From contig NZ_JACIDK010000002.1 in NCBI RefSeq assembly GCF_014196295.1, positions 682,001-746,000 on the forward strand: a stretch of 64,000 nucleotides of DNA, given 5' to 3'. Shown here one piece after another: positions 20,129 to 28,318 of this stretch (within the stretch, counting starts at the first letter, position 1; the number at the start of each line of letters is the position of its first letter). The translations under genes were made by a program, and so were the position numbers. Below the pieces are notes generated by a model, which saw only the letters and a list, made by a program, of their open reading frames with translations, made no database searches and was not told the DNA's origin. Origin of the DNA: Phenylobacterium haematophilum. Its GTDB lineage: Bacteria; Pseudomonadota; Alphaproteobacteria; Caulobacterales; Caulobacteraceae.

Positions 20129-20224
20129 TCGATCCTCCCCCAAAATTGCTCAGGTGAGGGTAGGGACGCCGCGCGGGCTCTGTTACTCGACTTACAATGC
20201 CGGGAGCGGTCGGAGGGAGCGGAC

Positions 20225-20851
20225 ATGAGCAGCGTTGAAAATGCTCGCAAAACACCGCGCCAGCAGCGGGCGAGGTACTCCGTCGACGTCATTCTGGAGG
20301 CGGCGGCTCAGGTCTTGGAGGCGACCGGCGAGGCGGGGTTCAACACCAACGCCGTCGCTGAACGGGCCGGCGTCAGCATCGGAACGCTCTATCGCTACTT
20401 CCCGGACAAGCACTCCGTGCTGCGGGCGCTGGCGCTCAGGGAGACCGAAGCGCACCGGAGCGCGGTGATGGCGGCGCTGGAGGGCGGCGGCTCCGGAGTG
20501 GCGCGGGATCGCGCGATCATTCGCGCCTTCGTCCAGGCCTTCGCGGGACGCCATCGGGCGCGGAGGATCGCTGTGTCGGCCCTGCTGGCCCACGCCGATC
20601 ACGGCGAACTGGCGGCGAAGTTCGCGGCGGTGGAAGACGGCATGACCGACGCCGAGGGCCGCCCGCTGACCCCCGTCCAGGCCTTCGTGCTCGGCCGGGC
20701 GGTTCAGGGCGCGATGCGGGCCGCCGTGCTCGAAGGGGTCGACTTCCTGCAGAGCCAGGAGTTCGAGGACGAGCTGGTGCGCCTGGGCCGCGCCTATCTG
20801 GGCTATTCGGCGCGGCCAGGCTCCTCGCAAACGAAAACGGCCACCCCGTAG
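20225..20851 (+). CDS. TetR/AcrR-family transcriptional regulator
   Basis: The 208-residue protein has an N-terminal TetR DNA-binding domain at about 15-65: ARYSVDVILEAAAQVLE, then the HTH NTNAVAERAGVSIGTLYRYFPDK. The ligand-binding helical domain is typical in length. A GGAGGGAGC ribosome site precedes the ATG. The gene is divergent from the PaaI-like thioesterase with a 96-base gap, a common regulator-target arrangement for acyl-CoA-responsive TetR proteins. Its stop codon lies inside the infC terminator hairpin. Confidence 0.9.
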   Translation: MSSVENARKTPRQQRARYSVDVILEAAAQVLEATGEAGFNTNAVAERAGVSIGTLYRYFPDKHSVLRALALRETEAHRSAVMAALEGGGSGVARDRAIIRAFVQAFAGRHRARRIAVSALLAHADHGELAAKFAAVEDGMTDAEGRPLTPVQAFVLGRAVQGAMRAAVLEGVDFLQSQEFEDELVRLGRAYLGYSARPGSSQTKTATP

Positions 20852-20859
20852 GGCGGCCG
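20834..20859 (-). terminator. Intrinsic terminator of infC, inside the 3' end of the TetR gene
   Basis: On the minus strand the stem CGGCC-(A/C mismatch)-CCC with a 4-base loop is followed by TTTT (complement of 20834-20837). It begins 29 bases after the infC stop and overlaps the convergent TetR gene's stop codon, so it may serve both. Confidence 0.7.
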
Positions 20860-20887
20860 CTCGTTTATCTGTCGATGGTCTTCGCGC

Positions 20888-21421
20888 CTAGCGGGGGGCC
20901 AGGATCATGATCATCTGGCGGCCTTCCATGCGAGGCTCGTATTCGACCTTGGCGAATTCGTCGAAGTCGGCCTTGACCTTTTGGAGCAGCTTCATCCCGA
21001 GTTCCGGGTGAGCCAGTTCGCGACCGCGGAAGCGCAGGGTGACCTTGACCTTGTCGCCCTCCTCGAAGAACCGGTGCATCGCCTTGGTCTTCACTTCATA
21101 GTCGTGAATGTCGATGTTCGGGCGGAGTTTGATCTCCTTGATCTCGACGACCTTCTGGCGTTTGCGCGCCTCGTTCTTCTTCTTCTGCTCCTGGAACTTG
21201 AACTTGCCATAGTCCAGGATCTTGCAGACCGGCGGATCCGCATTCGGCACGATCTCGACCAGGTCGAGGCCGGCTTCCTCAGCGGCCTCCATGGCGGCCG
21301 ACGTCGGCATCACGCCCTGCTTCTCGCCGTGCTGGTCGATAAGCAGAACCTTGGGGACGCGGATCTCATCATTGATGCGCGGTCCGTCTTTGACGGGCGG
21401 CGCCTGCATGGGGCGGCGAAT
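20888..21421 (-). CDS. infC: Translation initiation factor IF-3
   Basis: The 177-residue IF-3 binds the 30S subunit and checks start-codon and initiator-tRNA pairing. The N-domain ([20 protein letters not shown]), linker ([18 protein letters not shown]) and C-domain ([20 protein letters not shown]) are all present. I place the start at ATT (21421-21419), four codons before the ATG at 21409. GGAG sits 9 bases upstream of ATT, and the resulting MRRPMQ N-terminus fits alphaproteobacterial IF-3s that begin MRRP. A rare AUU start is the known basis of IF-3 autoregulation in E. coli. The gene is not linked to rpmI-rplT here. Confidence 0.95.
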   Translation of the reverse strand: MRRPMQAPPVKDGPRINDEIRVPKVLLIDQHGEKQGVMPTSAAMEAAEEAGLDLVEIVPNADPPVCKILDYGKFKFQEQKKKNEARKRQKVVEIKEIKLRPNIDIHDYEVKTKAMHRFFEEGDKVKVTLRFRGRELAHPELGMKLLQKVKADFDEFAKVEYEPRMEGRQMIMILAPR

Positions 21422-21522
21422 AGGCTTTCGCTCCTAGAGCTGTTGAAACAGGTTCGGCCGGCAGCGCGAGGCTCCGGTCGGCAGCCATATATGACGAAGG
21501 GGATGGCCCCAATCAAGCGGTG

Positions 21523-22497
21523 CTAGGATTGAGGCAGCAAAGCGTTCGCCGCCTGTAGGACCTCGGCCACAGAAAGGTCGCTCAGGTCGCCGGACCGCAG
21601 CACGGTCACGTGGCCGCGCGGGGCGGCCAGCTCCGGGTCGGAAGCACTGGAGAACAGCACCACCGTCGGCGCGCCGGCGGCCGCGGCCAGGTGCAGCGGG
21701 CCGGTGTCGTTGCCAACCACCAGCGCGGCCTTGGCGCCCAGCATCGCGATCTTGGCGAAGTCGGTGCGCCCGGTCAGGTCCCGGACGTGTCCGACCTCGC
21801 GCTGGATCTGGCGGGCGAGGGCGCTTTCCTGCGGGCCGCCGATGATGACGATGTCGTAGCCGCGCTCCGCCAGGATCTTGCCCAGTTGGCCGTAGCGCTC
21901 GGCCGACCAGCGCTTGTCCAGCCGGTGGGCCGAGCCGCCGGGCACGAACAGCGCATAGGGCTTGGGCCGCACCCCGCCCGGCACCGGCCGCGTCTGGCTC
22001 GGCTTGGGCAGCACCCACGACAGGTCCGGTCCCGGCGCGCTGCCGGGTTCGGTCGGGGCGTCGGGCCAGATGCCGGCGTACTTCAGCTGGTCGGCGTGGC
22101 GCTCCAGCGTGTGCATGCGGTTGCGGTTGGGGTTCTTGTGCGGCAGCGAGCAGCCGGCGGCGATGCCCGACCATTCCGGCGGGAACGGCGAGAGCATGTG
22201 GAAGATGCGCGCCGACTGCGCCGAGGTCTGCAGGTCGTAGACGCGGTCGTACTTGGCGGCCTTGATGCGCTTGCGCAGCGCCAGCCACTCGCCCAGCCCT
22301 TCGGGCCGCCCGTCGGTCTCGACGGCGTTGAAGTAGGGGCAGGCCTTGGCCAAGCTCTCGAACGGCGGGGTGGTCAGCAGGGTGATGTGCGCCCGCTTGT
22401 GCGCCTGGCGGATCTTCTTCATCGCCGCCAGCGCCAACACGAAGTCGCCCAGCGCCGACAGCTTGATGACCAGGATCTTCTTGATCTCGCGCGACAT
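21523..22497 (-). CDS. Glycosyltransferase family 9 (heptosyltransferase-like)
   Basis: The 324-residue GT-B enzyme is related to ADP-heptose:LPS heptosyltransferases. The N-terminal motif is KILVIKLSALGDFVLALAA, and the C-terminal nucleotide-binding region includes FVPGGSAHRLDKRWSAERYG and ALVVGNDTGPLHLAAAAGAPTV. It likely adds a sugar to LPS core or another surface glycan at the inner face of the membrane. The ATG at 22497 is in 1-base overlap (TGATG) with the upstream GT4 gene, so the two are coupled. The larger frame on this strand is an extension through that neighbour. Confidence 0.9.
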   Translation of the reverse strand: MSREIKKILVIKLSALGDFVLALAAMKKIRQAHKRAHITLLTTPPFESLAKACPYFNAVETDGRPEGLGEWLALRKRIKAAKYDRVYDLQTSAQSARIFHMLSPFPPEWSGIAAGCSLPHKNPNRNRMHTLERHADQLKYAGIWPDAPTEPGSAPGPDLSWVLPKPSQTRPVPGGVRPKPYALFVPGGSAHRLDKRWSAERYGQLGKILAERGYDIVIIGGPQESALARQIQREVGHVRDLTGRTDFAKIAMLGAKAALVVGNDTGPLHLAAAAGAPTVVLFSSASDPELAAPRGHVTVLRSGDLSDLSVAEVLQAANALLPQS

Positions 22498-23687
22498 CAG
22501 CCGTGCGATCCCGCATGGCGGGCGGCCAGCACGCGCGCGTAGGCGTCCAGCGTCGCCTCGCACATGGCGTCGACTGAATAGAGCCGGCGTGCGCGGTTGG
22601 CCGCCGCCTGGCCCATGGCCGCCAGCCGCAACCCGCCCATTTCGATCGCCTTGCCCATCGCTGCGGCCCAGGCGTCGGGGTCGTCGACCTTGACCAGCCA
22701 GCCGGTCTCGCCGTTCAGCACCGTCTCGGTGGTGCCGCCATGGTCCGAGGCCAGCACCGGCTTGCCCATCACCTGCGGCTCGACCGCCGTGCGGCCGAAC
22801 GACTCCGGCTTGGTGGTGGGCAGCATGGCGATGTCGCAGATCTGGTAGGCGGCCGGCATGTCGTCGCAATGGCCGACCAGCCGCACGTGTTCCGCCAGGC
22901 CCGCGGCGACCACCGTCGCCTCGACCTCTTCACGATAGCCGGTGCGGCCTTGGTCGTCGCCGGCGAATAGAATCAGGAAGTCCTCGACGCCGGCTGCCCG
23001 CATGCGCTTGGCCGCCTCGATGATCAACAGGTGGCCCTTGATGCGCGTCAGCCGGCCGGCCAGCAGCAGCTTCACGCGCCGGTCGCGCGCCTCCACGCCC
23101 CAGGCCTCGCGCAGCGCCTGCACGCGCTCGGGCGTCACCCAACTGGGGTTGAAGCGCTCCAGGTCGATGCCGCGCGGGATCGAGACGATCCTGGCCGGGT
23201 CGAGCTTGTGTTCGGCCAGTACGTGGTCGCGGGTGTAGTCGGAATTGGCGATCACCAAGTCGCCGCGGGTCATCACCGCGTTGTACCAGCGCTTGACGCT
23301 GTTCTTGGCCCCGTAGACGCCGTGATAGGTCGCCACGAACGGGGTCTTGGTCGCCTGCGCCGCCCAAAGCGCCGAGAACGCCGGCGCGCGGCTGCGGGCG
23401 TGGACGATCGACACCTTCTCCTTGCGGATCAGGTCGACCAGCCGCGCGGCGTTGCCGAGCATCACCAGCGGGTTCTTGGTCTGCACCGGCATCTGGGCCA
23501 GCCGCCCGCCGTCGGCTTCGAGCCGCGCGGCCATGCGTCCGCCACGGGTCGCCACCAGCGCCTTGCCGCCGGCGCGCACGACCGCATTGGCCACATCGAT
23601 GGTGGTCTGTTCGGCCCCGCCGGTCTCGAGTTCCGGCACGACCTGCAGGAGAGTGAAGTCTGGGGGAAGCGTCACGAGGTTCTGCAT
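22497..23687 (-). CDS. Glycosyltransferase family 4
   Basis: The 396-residue GT-B enzyme has the family 4 layout. The N-terminal acceptor domain has the ETGGAEQTTIDVANAVVRAG motif and IVHARSRAPAFSALWAA. The donor domain has LLLAGRLTRIKGHLLIIEA and the E-x7-E region near PESFGRTAVEPQVMGKPVLA. It probably transfers a hexose from a nucleotide-sugar to a surface polysaccharide or LPS core acceptor. The start is ATG 23687 (MQNLVTLPPDF). It is first of a two-gene glycosyltransferase operon and is divergent from the hydrolase at 23760. Confidence 0.9.
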   Translation of the reverse strand: MQNLVTLPPDFTLLQVVPELETGGAEQTTIDVANAVVRAGGKALVATRGGRMAARLEADGGRLAQMPVQTKNPLVMLGNAARLVDLIRKEKVSIVHARSRAPAFSALWAAQATKTPFVATYHGVYGAKNSVKRWYNAVMTRGDLVIANSDYTRDHVLAEHKLDPARIVSIPRGIDLERFNPSWVTPERVQALREAWGVEARDRRVKLLLAGRLTRIKGHLLIIEAAKRMRAAGVEDFLILFAGDDQGRTGYREEVEATVVAAGLAEHVRLVGHCDDMPAAYQICDIAMLPTTKPESFGRTAVEPQVMGKPVLASDHGGTTETVLNGETGWLVKVDDPDAWAAAMGKAIEMGGLRLAAMGQAAANRARRLYSVDAMCEATLDAYARVLAARHAGSHG

Positions 23688-23759
23688 AGCGCAAGCCTCG
23701 GTTTGGTAAACCCTCTGCGCGCGCTTAACGATGTCACATCCGCGCGTTATGACCGCTCC

Positions 23760-24506
23760 ATGGCTGAGACGAGCGGATTTCTGGAACGGCCCGACGGGGC
23801 GAAACTGGCCTGGCGGGCGGTGGCGGGCGCGGGCCCGACCGTGGTCTGGCTGGGCGGCTTCCGCTCGGACATGGCCGGGACTAAGGCGCAGGCCCTGGCC
23901 GACTGGGCTCAGGACCGCGGCCGCGCCTATGTGCGCTTCGACTATTTCGGCCACGGCGAATCCGAGGGCGAGTTCGCCAAGGGCACGATCACCCGTTGGC
24001 GCGACGACGCCCTGGCGGTGCTGGAGACGCTGGTCGAGGGGCCGGCGGTGCTGGTCGGCTCGTCGATGGGCGGCTGGATTTCCTGCCTGGTCGCCGGAGC
24101 GGTTCCGCAGCGCGTCGCGGCCATGGTGCTTGTCGCCCCGGCGCCCGACTTCACCGAGAAGCTGATGGCTCCGGAAATGACCCCGGCCGACCGCGCGCAG
24201 ATGGCCGCCACCGGAGTCTGGCTGCGCCCCTCCGAGTACGGGGAGCCCTATCCCATCGCCCGCGAGCTGCTGCAGGACGGGGCCCGCTGGTCGATCCTGC
24301 CGGGGCCGGTGAACATCGATTGTCCGGTCCGCATCCTCCAAGGCGGGGCCGACCCCGACGTGCCCTGGCGCCATGCGTTGGAGCTGGCCCAGGCGATCCG
24401 CGGCGACGACGTGGTCTTTTCCCTCATTAAGGACGGCGACCACCGGCTGTCGCGGCCCCAGGACCTCGCCCGCCTCGCCGGCGCCCTCGACGAGCTCGGC
24501 GCCTAG
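23760..24506 (+). CDS. Alpha/beta-hydrolase (ABHD10-like)
   Basis: The 248-residue serine hydrolase has nucleophile elbow GSSMG (Ser102), an oxyanion region VVWLGGFRSDMAG, an acid in LQGGADPDVPW and a final His in KDGDHRLS. The N-terminal LGGFRSD and YFGHGESEG pattern resembles alphaproteobacterial relatives of mitochondrial ABHD10, which acts on acyl thioesters and acyl glucuronides. Substrate here is unknown. The gene is followed after 3 bases by chrA, so the two probably share a transcript. Confidence 0.85.
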   Translation: MAETSGFLERPDGAKLAWRAVAGAGPTVVWLGGFRSDMAGTKAQALADWAQDRGRAYVRFDYFGHGESEGEFAKGTITRWRDDALAVLETLVEGPAVLVGSSMGGWISCLVAGAVPQRVAAMVLVAPAPDFTEKLMAPEMTPADRAQMAATGVWLRPSEYGEPYPIARELLQDGARWSILPGPVNIDCPVRILQGGADPDVPWRHALELAQAIRGDDVVFSLIKDGDHRLSRPQDLARLAGALDELGA

Positions 24507-24509
24507 GCA

Positions 24510-25847
24510 GTGGCCCCGTCCCAGATCCCGAGCTTCTGGGAGGCCGCCAAGGTCTGGGCCCGAATCGGGTGCTTGAGCTTCGGCGGCCCGGCCGGCCAGA
24601 TCGCCCTGATGCACAAGGTGCTGGTCGAGGAACGCGGCTGGATCGGCGAGCGGCGGTTCCTGCACGCGCTCAACTACTGCATGCTGCTGCCCGGCCCCGA
24701 GGCGCAGCAGCTGGCCACCTATGTCGGCTGGCTCATGCACCGCACCGCCGGCGGGCTGCTGGCCGGCCTGCTGTTCGTGATCCCCGGCGCCCTGGTCATG
24801 CTGGGGCTCAGCATCGCCTACGTGCTGCTCGGCGCCACGCCGCTGGCCGCGGCCCTGTTCCTGGGCGTGAAGTCGGCGGTGCTGGCCATCGTCGTCGAGG
24901 CGGTGCTGCGGGTCGGCCGCCGGGCGCTGAAGACTAAGGCCGCCGTGCTGATCGCGGTCGCCGCCTTCCTGGCCCTCTACGTCCTGCGCGTCCCGTTCCC
25001 GCTGGTCATCCTCGCCGCCGGCCTGCTCGGCTGGTTCGCGCCCGCCCTGATGGCGCCGCCGGCCCAAGGGCAGGACGCCCCCGACGCCCCCGACCTGGTC
25101 GACGCCGCGATCGCCGCCGGGCAGGGCGGTCACCTGGCGCCGTCGCGCGGCCGGGCGTTGCGGGTGCTGGCGGTCTGGCTGCCGGTCTGGCTGGCCCCGC
25201 TCGCGGCGCTCTACCTGCTGACCGGCGAGACCAGCGTCTGGACCCGGCTGGCCGGCTTCTTCTCGACCATGGGCGTGGTCACCTTCGGCGGCGCCTATGC
25301 GGTGCTGTCCTATGTCGCCCAGGCGGCCGTCGACGGCTTCGGATGGCTCCGGCCTGGAGAGATGGCCGACGGCCTGGGCTTGGCCGAGACCACGCCCGGT
25401 CCGCTGATCCTGGTGCTGCAGTTCGTCGGCTTCCTGGCCGCCTATCGCCAGGCCGGCGACCTCGACCCGCTGGCGGCCGGAACCCTCGGCGCCCTACTGA
25501 CCACCTGGGTCACCTTCGCGCCCTGCTTTCTGTGGATCTTCCTCGGCGCGCCCTATGTCGAGGCGCTGCGCGGCCATCGCCCGGCCGCCGCCGCGCTCGC
25601 CGCCATCACCGCCGCGGTGGTGGGGGTGATCGCCAACCTCGCCCTATGGTTCGGCCTGCACCTGCTGTTCGGCGAGGTCGCGCGGCTCGGCGGCTGGGGC
25701 CCCGACGTCCCGGTGCTGGCCAGCTTCGACTGGCGTCCGGCCCTGCTGGCCGCCGCCGCCGCGCTCGCCATGCTGCGCTTCAAGGCCGGCCTGACGACGA
25801 CCCTGATCGCCTGCGCGCTCGGCGGCTTGGCGCTCGGATCGCTCTGA
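24510..25847 (+). CDS. chrA: Chromate efflux transporter ChrA
   Basis: The 445-residue membrane protein is the long, two-domain CHR form. The first CHR domain has FGGPAGQIALMH and LLPGPEAQQLATYVGWL; the second repeats the pattern as MGVVTFGGAYAVLSYVAQ and GLAETTPGPLILVLQFVGF. Ten or more membrane segments are visible. Known members expel chromate by proton-linked exchange; alphaproteobacterial members may handle other oxyanions such as sulfate. The start is GTG at 24510. There is no chromate regulator (chrB) beside it. Confidence 0.92.
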   Translation: MAPSQIPSFWEAAKVWARIGCLSFGGPAGQIALMHKVLVEERGWIGERRFLHALNYCMLLPGPEAQQLATYVGWLMHRTAGGLLAGLLFVIPGALVMLGLSIAYVLLGATPLAAALFLGVKSAVLAIVVEAVLRVGRRALKTKAAVLIAVAAFLALYVLRVPFPLVILAAGLLGWFAPALMAPPAQGQDAPDAPDLVDAAIAAGQGGHLAPSRGRALRVLAVWLPVWLAPLAALYLLTGETSVWTRLAGFFSTMGVVTFGGAYAVLSYVAQAAVDGFGWLRPGEMADGLGLAETTPGPLILVLQFVGFLAAYRQAGDLDPLAAGTLGALLTTWVTFAPCFLWIFLGAPYVEALRGHRPAAAALAAITAAVVGVIANLALWFGLHLLFGEVARLGGWGPDVPVLASFDWRPALLAAAAALAMLRFKAGLTTTLIACALGGLALGSL

Positions 25848-25863
25848 ACAAAGGTCCTCGCCC

Positions 25864-25982
25864 GCTGGGGGAGGTGGATCCATGCGCAGCATGGGGACGG
25901 AAGGGGACTGCTCTCAAGCTGCTTGAGTCAAAGTCCCCCTCAGTCAGCCATTCGGCTGGCAGCTCCCCCAGCGGGGGAGCAA
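25864..25982. repeat. Intergenic repeat family A, copy 2 (after chrA)
   Basis: GCTGGGGGAGGTGG at the start and CAGCTCCCCCAGCGGGGGAG at the end match the copy at 12069-12190, as does the CCCCCTCAGTC core; the central 60 bases differ. It ends at the stop codon of the convergent epimerase-like gene and could act as a bidirectional terminator there. Confidence 0.75.
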
Positions 25983-26849
25983 CTAAGACGGACGCTCGCC
26001 CGCCAAGATCGCCGCCAGCCCCTCGCGATAGGTCGGATAGGCCGGCCGCCAGCCCAGTTCGGACTTGGCCCGCGCGTTCGAGACCCGGCGGTTCTCGCGG
26101 TAGAACCGCTGCGCCTTGACCGGCAAGGCGTCGATATCCAGCGGGGTCAGCGGCGGCTCGGGCAGGCCCAGCAGCGTCGCCGCATGAGCGATGACAACGC
26201 TGTTGGCGGCGGGCTCGTCGTCGACCAGGTTGTAGATCCCGCCGGCCCGCGGCCTAGCGATCGAGGCCGCCAGCCCCGCCGCCACGTCGTCGACATGCAC
26301 GCGGCCGACCACGTGGCCGGGGGCGTCGTAGCGTTTGGCGCGCCCCTCGCGCAGGCGGTCGAACGCCGAGCGCCCAGGGCCGTAGATCCCCGGCAAGCGG
26401 TGCACGGTGACGGTCAGGCCCATGCCGCGCCCGACCTCCAGCCAGTCGCGTTCGGCCGCCACCCGCCGCGCGCCCTCCGGCGACTGCGCGGCCAGCCGGC
26501 TGTCCTCGAACACCCAGCCGCCCCGGCGGTCGCCATAGACCCCGGTTGTCGAGATGTAGCCGATCCAGTCGGGAAACGCCCCGGCCTTAGCCAGCGCCGG
26601 GACCAGAACCTGCAGCGCCGGGCAGCCCTCGGGCCCCGGCGGCGGTGTCACCAGCACGGCCTGCACGTCGCTCAGCCGCGCGGCGATGGCGTCCTTGTCC
26701 TCGGCGGCCACCGCATCGACGCCCTCGGCGCGCATCGCCTCGCCGTCGGCGGGGTTGCGATAGGTGGCGCTGACATCCCAGCCCTTGGCCCGCATCCGCC
26801 GCGCCAGCGCGCGGCCCACGAACCCGTAGCCATAGATGAACAGGCGCAC
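25983..26849 (-). CDS. NAD(P)-dependent epimerase-like protein (YeeZ-type extended SDR)
   Basis: The 288-residue protein has an N-terminal Rossmann motif GYGFVG (residues 7-12), the active-site region YISTTGVYGDRRGGW with STTGVYG replacing the usual YxxxK, and the SDR-like C-terminal IYNLVDDEPA and VSNARAKSELGW. This matches the YeeZ-type family whose substrates are unknown. It starts at a GTG 10 bases after the galU stop on the same strand, so it is second in a galU operon and may act on nucleotide-sugars. Confidence 0.83.
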   Translation of the reverse strand: MRLFIYGYGFVGRALARRMRAKGWDVSATYRNPADGEAMRAEGVDAVAAEDKDAIAARLSDVQAVLVTPPPGPEGCPALQVLVPALAKAGAFPDWIGYISTTGVYGDRRGGWVFEDSRLAAQSPEGARRVAAERDWLEVGRGMGLTVTVHRLPGIYGPGRSAFDRLREGRAKRYDAPGHVVGRVHVDDVAAGLAASIARPRAGGIYNLVDDEPAANSVVIAHAATLLGLPEPPLTPLDIDALPVKAQRFYRENRRVSNARAKSELGWRPAYPTYREGLAAILAGERPS

Positions 26850-26859
26850 CCGGAACCGC

Positions 26860-27729
26860 CTACAGCAGCTCGGCGATCGCCTTGCGGGCGGCGTCGGCGA
26901 AGTCCGGGCGTTGCAGGGCGAAGGCGACGTTGGCCTTCAGGAGGCCGATCTTGTCGCCGCAGTCATAGGTGGTCCCGTCGTATTCCAGCGCGTGGAAGTC
27001 CTGGACCTTCATCAGCTCGGCCATGGAATCGGTCAGTTGGATCTCGCCGCCCGAGCCTTTCCCCTGGCGTTCCAGCAGCGGGAAGATGTCCGGCTGCAGG
27101 ATGTAGCGGCCCGAGATGATCAGGTTCGACGGCGCCGTTCCCGGCTTCGGCTTCTCGACCATGGCGGTCATGCGGTTCAGCCGGCCCTCGCGCCCGTCCA
27201 GGGCGACGATGCCGTACTTGTGGGTCTCGCTCTCGGGCACGGGCTCGACGACCACGATGTTGCCGCCGACCTGGTCATAGGCGGCGACCGCCTGGGCCAG
27301 GGCCGGGGTCTGCGCGGCCATCAGCATGTCGGGCAGGATCACCGCGAACGGCTCGTCGCCGATGATGTCGCGTGCGCACCACACTGCGTGGCCGAGGCCC
27401 AGCGGCGCCATCTGGCGGATGAAGCTCATCGATCCGGGCGGCAGGATGTCCCGGCGGACCTCGGCCAGGACGTCGGTCTTGCCCTTGGCCTCCAGCGCCC
27501 CCTCGATCTCGGGGTTGCCGTCGAAATAGTCCTCGATCGGTCCCTGGCCGCGGCTAGTGATGAACACGAAGTGCTCGATACCGGCGGCGCGCGCCTCTTC
27601 GACCACATAGGAGAGGATCGGCCGGTCGAAGACATTCAGCAGGTTTTTCGGCGTGGCTCGCGCCACGGGCAGGACACGGGTTCCCAGTCCAGCCACCGGC
27701 AACACGGCCTTGCGCACACGTTTGGTCAT
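26860..27729 (-). CDS. galU: UTP--glucose-1-phosphate uridylyltransferase
   Basis: The 289-residue enzyme makes UDP-glucose from glucose-1-phosphate and UTP in the cytoplasm. The nucleotide-binding signature AVLPVAGLGTRVLPVARATP followed by KNLLNVFDRPILSYVVEEA is at the N-terminus. LPLLERQGKGSGGEIQLTD-type sequence and YDCGDKIGLLKANVAFAL near the C-terminus are typical. The product feeds Ugd (33260-34564) and glycosyltransferases. The ATG is at 27729. It heads a small operon with the epimerase-like gene. Confidence 0.95.
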   Translation of the reverse strand: MTKRVRKAVLPVAGLGTRVLPVARATPKNLLNVFDRPILSYVVEEARAAGIEHFVFITSRGQGPIEDYFDGNPEIEGALEAKGKTDVLAEVRRDILPPGSMSFIRQMAPLGLGHAVWCARDIIGDEPFAVILPDMLMAAQTPALAQAVAAYDQVGGNIVVVEPVPESETHKYGIVALDGREGRLNRMTAMVEKPKPGTAPSNLIISGRYILQPDIFPLLERQGKGSGGEIQLTDSMAELMKVQDFHALEYDGTTYDCGDKIGLLKANVAFALQRPDFADAARKAIAELL

Positions 27730-27963
27730 CCAAGCTCTCCCGCAATCCCCCGTACGGGATGCTCGATAGGCGAGGCCGCAGCATGTCAGCCGAAAGTGGA
27801 TATCAGGTTTCGACCAAGCTCAGGCTTCGCAAGATGGAAGAGCTTTTCGACGGATAGAGTTGCGCGAAAGCTAAGCTTTGTCTGTGGGTGCTTTTGCTGA
27901 AGCTCAGCTATGATGCGCTATTCAAGGGTGTTTCGTGAACCTCGGACCGGAACTCACGAGGCC

Positions 27964-27976
27964 GTGAACGGTTCAC
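27964..27976. promoter_or_regulatory. 13-bp palindrome, possible operator
   Basis: GTGAAC-G-GTTCAC is a perfect palindrome 36 bases before the ATG of the small lipoprotein gene. Its size and symmetry suggest a dimeric repressor site, but the regulator is unknown. Confidence 0.35.
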
Positions 27977-28011
27977 GATCCGCCATCCGCAGTTCAAACG
28001 AAGGGCTTCCC

Positions 28012-28311
28012 ATGAAACTTCGCACCTACACCGCGCTCGCGGCGGCTTCCGCGCTCGCCCTGACTCTGGCCGCTTGCGGCAAGAAGGCGGAGGAGGCGAC
28101 TCCGGCCGCCGACACGGCCGTGACACCGCCGGCCGACAGCATGGCCGCCACCCCGCCGTCCGACAGCATGATGGCGACGCCCCCCGCGGGGTCGATGGCG
28201 ACCACGCCCCCGGCCGACGGCATGATGGCGACCCCGCCGGCCACCGGTTCGATGGCGACAACGCCGCCGCCGGCCACCGAAGTTCCCCCGGCGACGCCGC
28301 CGGCGAAGTAG
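28012..28311 (+). CDS. Small lipoprotein with degenerate TPPxxSM repeats
   Basis: The 99-residue protein has a lipoprotein signal (MKLRTYTALAAASALALTLAAC, Cys22). The mature part is low complexity: about five copies of a 10-11 residue unit of the form ATPPADSM / ATPPSDSMM / TTPPADGMM, then a Pro/Thr tail. Nothing enzymatic is visible; it may be a flexible envelope spacer. AAGGG lies before the ATG. The upstream frame extension to 27910 lacks a signal and is not used. Its stop sits in a palindrome shared with glmS. Confidence 0.75.
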   Translation: MKLRTYTALAAASALALTLAACGKKAEEATPAADTAVTPPADSMAATPPSDSMMATPPAGSMATTPPADGMMATPPATGSMATTPPPATEVPPATPPAK

Positions 28312-28318
28312 CCGGCTA
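28309..28318. repeat. Palindrome TAGCCGGCTA joining two convergent stops
   Basis: The ten-base palindrome consists exactly of the TAG stop of the lipoprotein gene (+), four central bases, and the TAG stop of glmS (-). No longer terminator stem is present in this 4-base intergenic junction. Confidence 0.4.
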
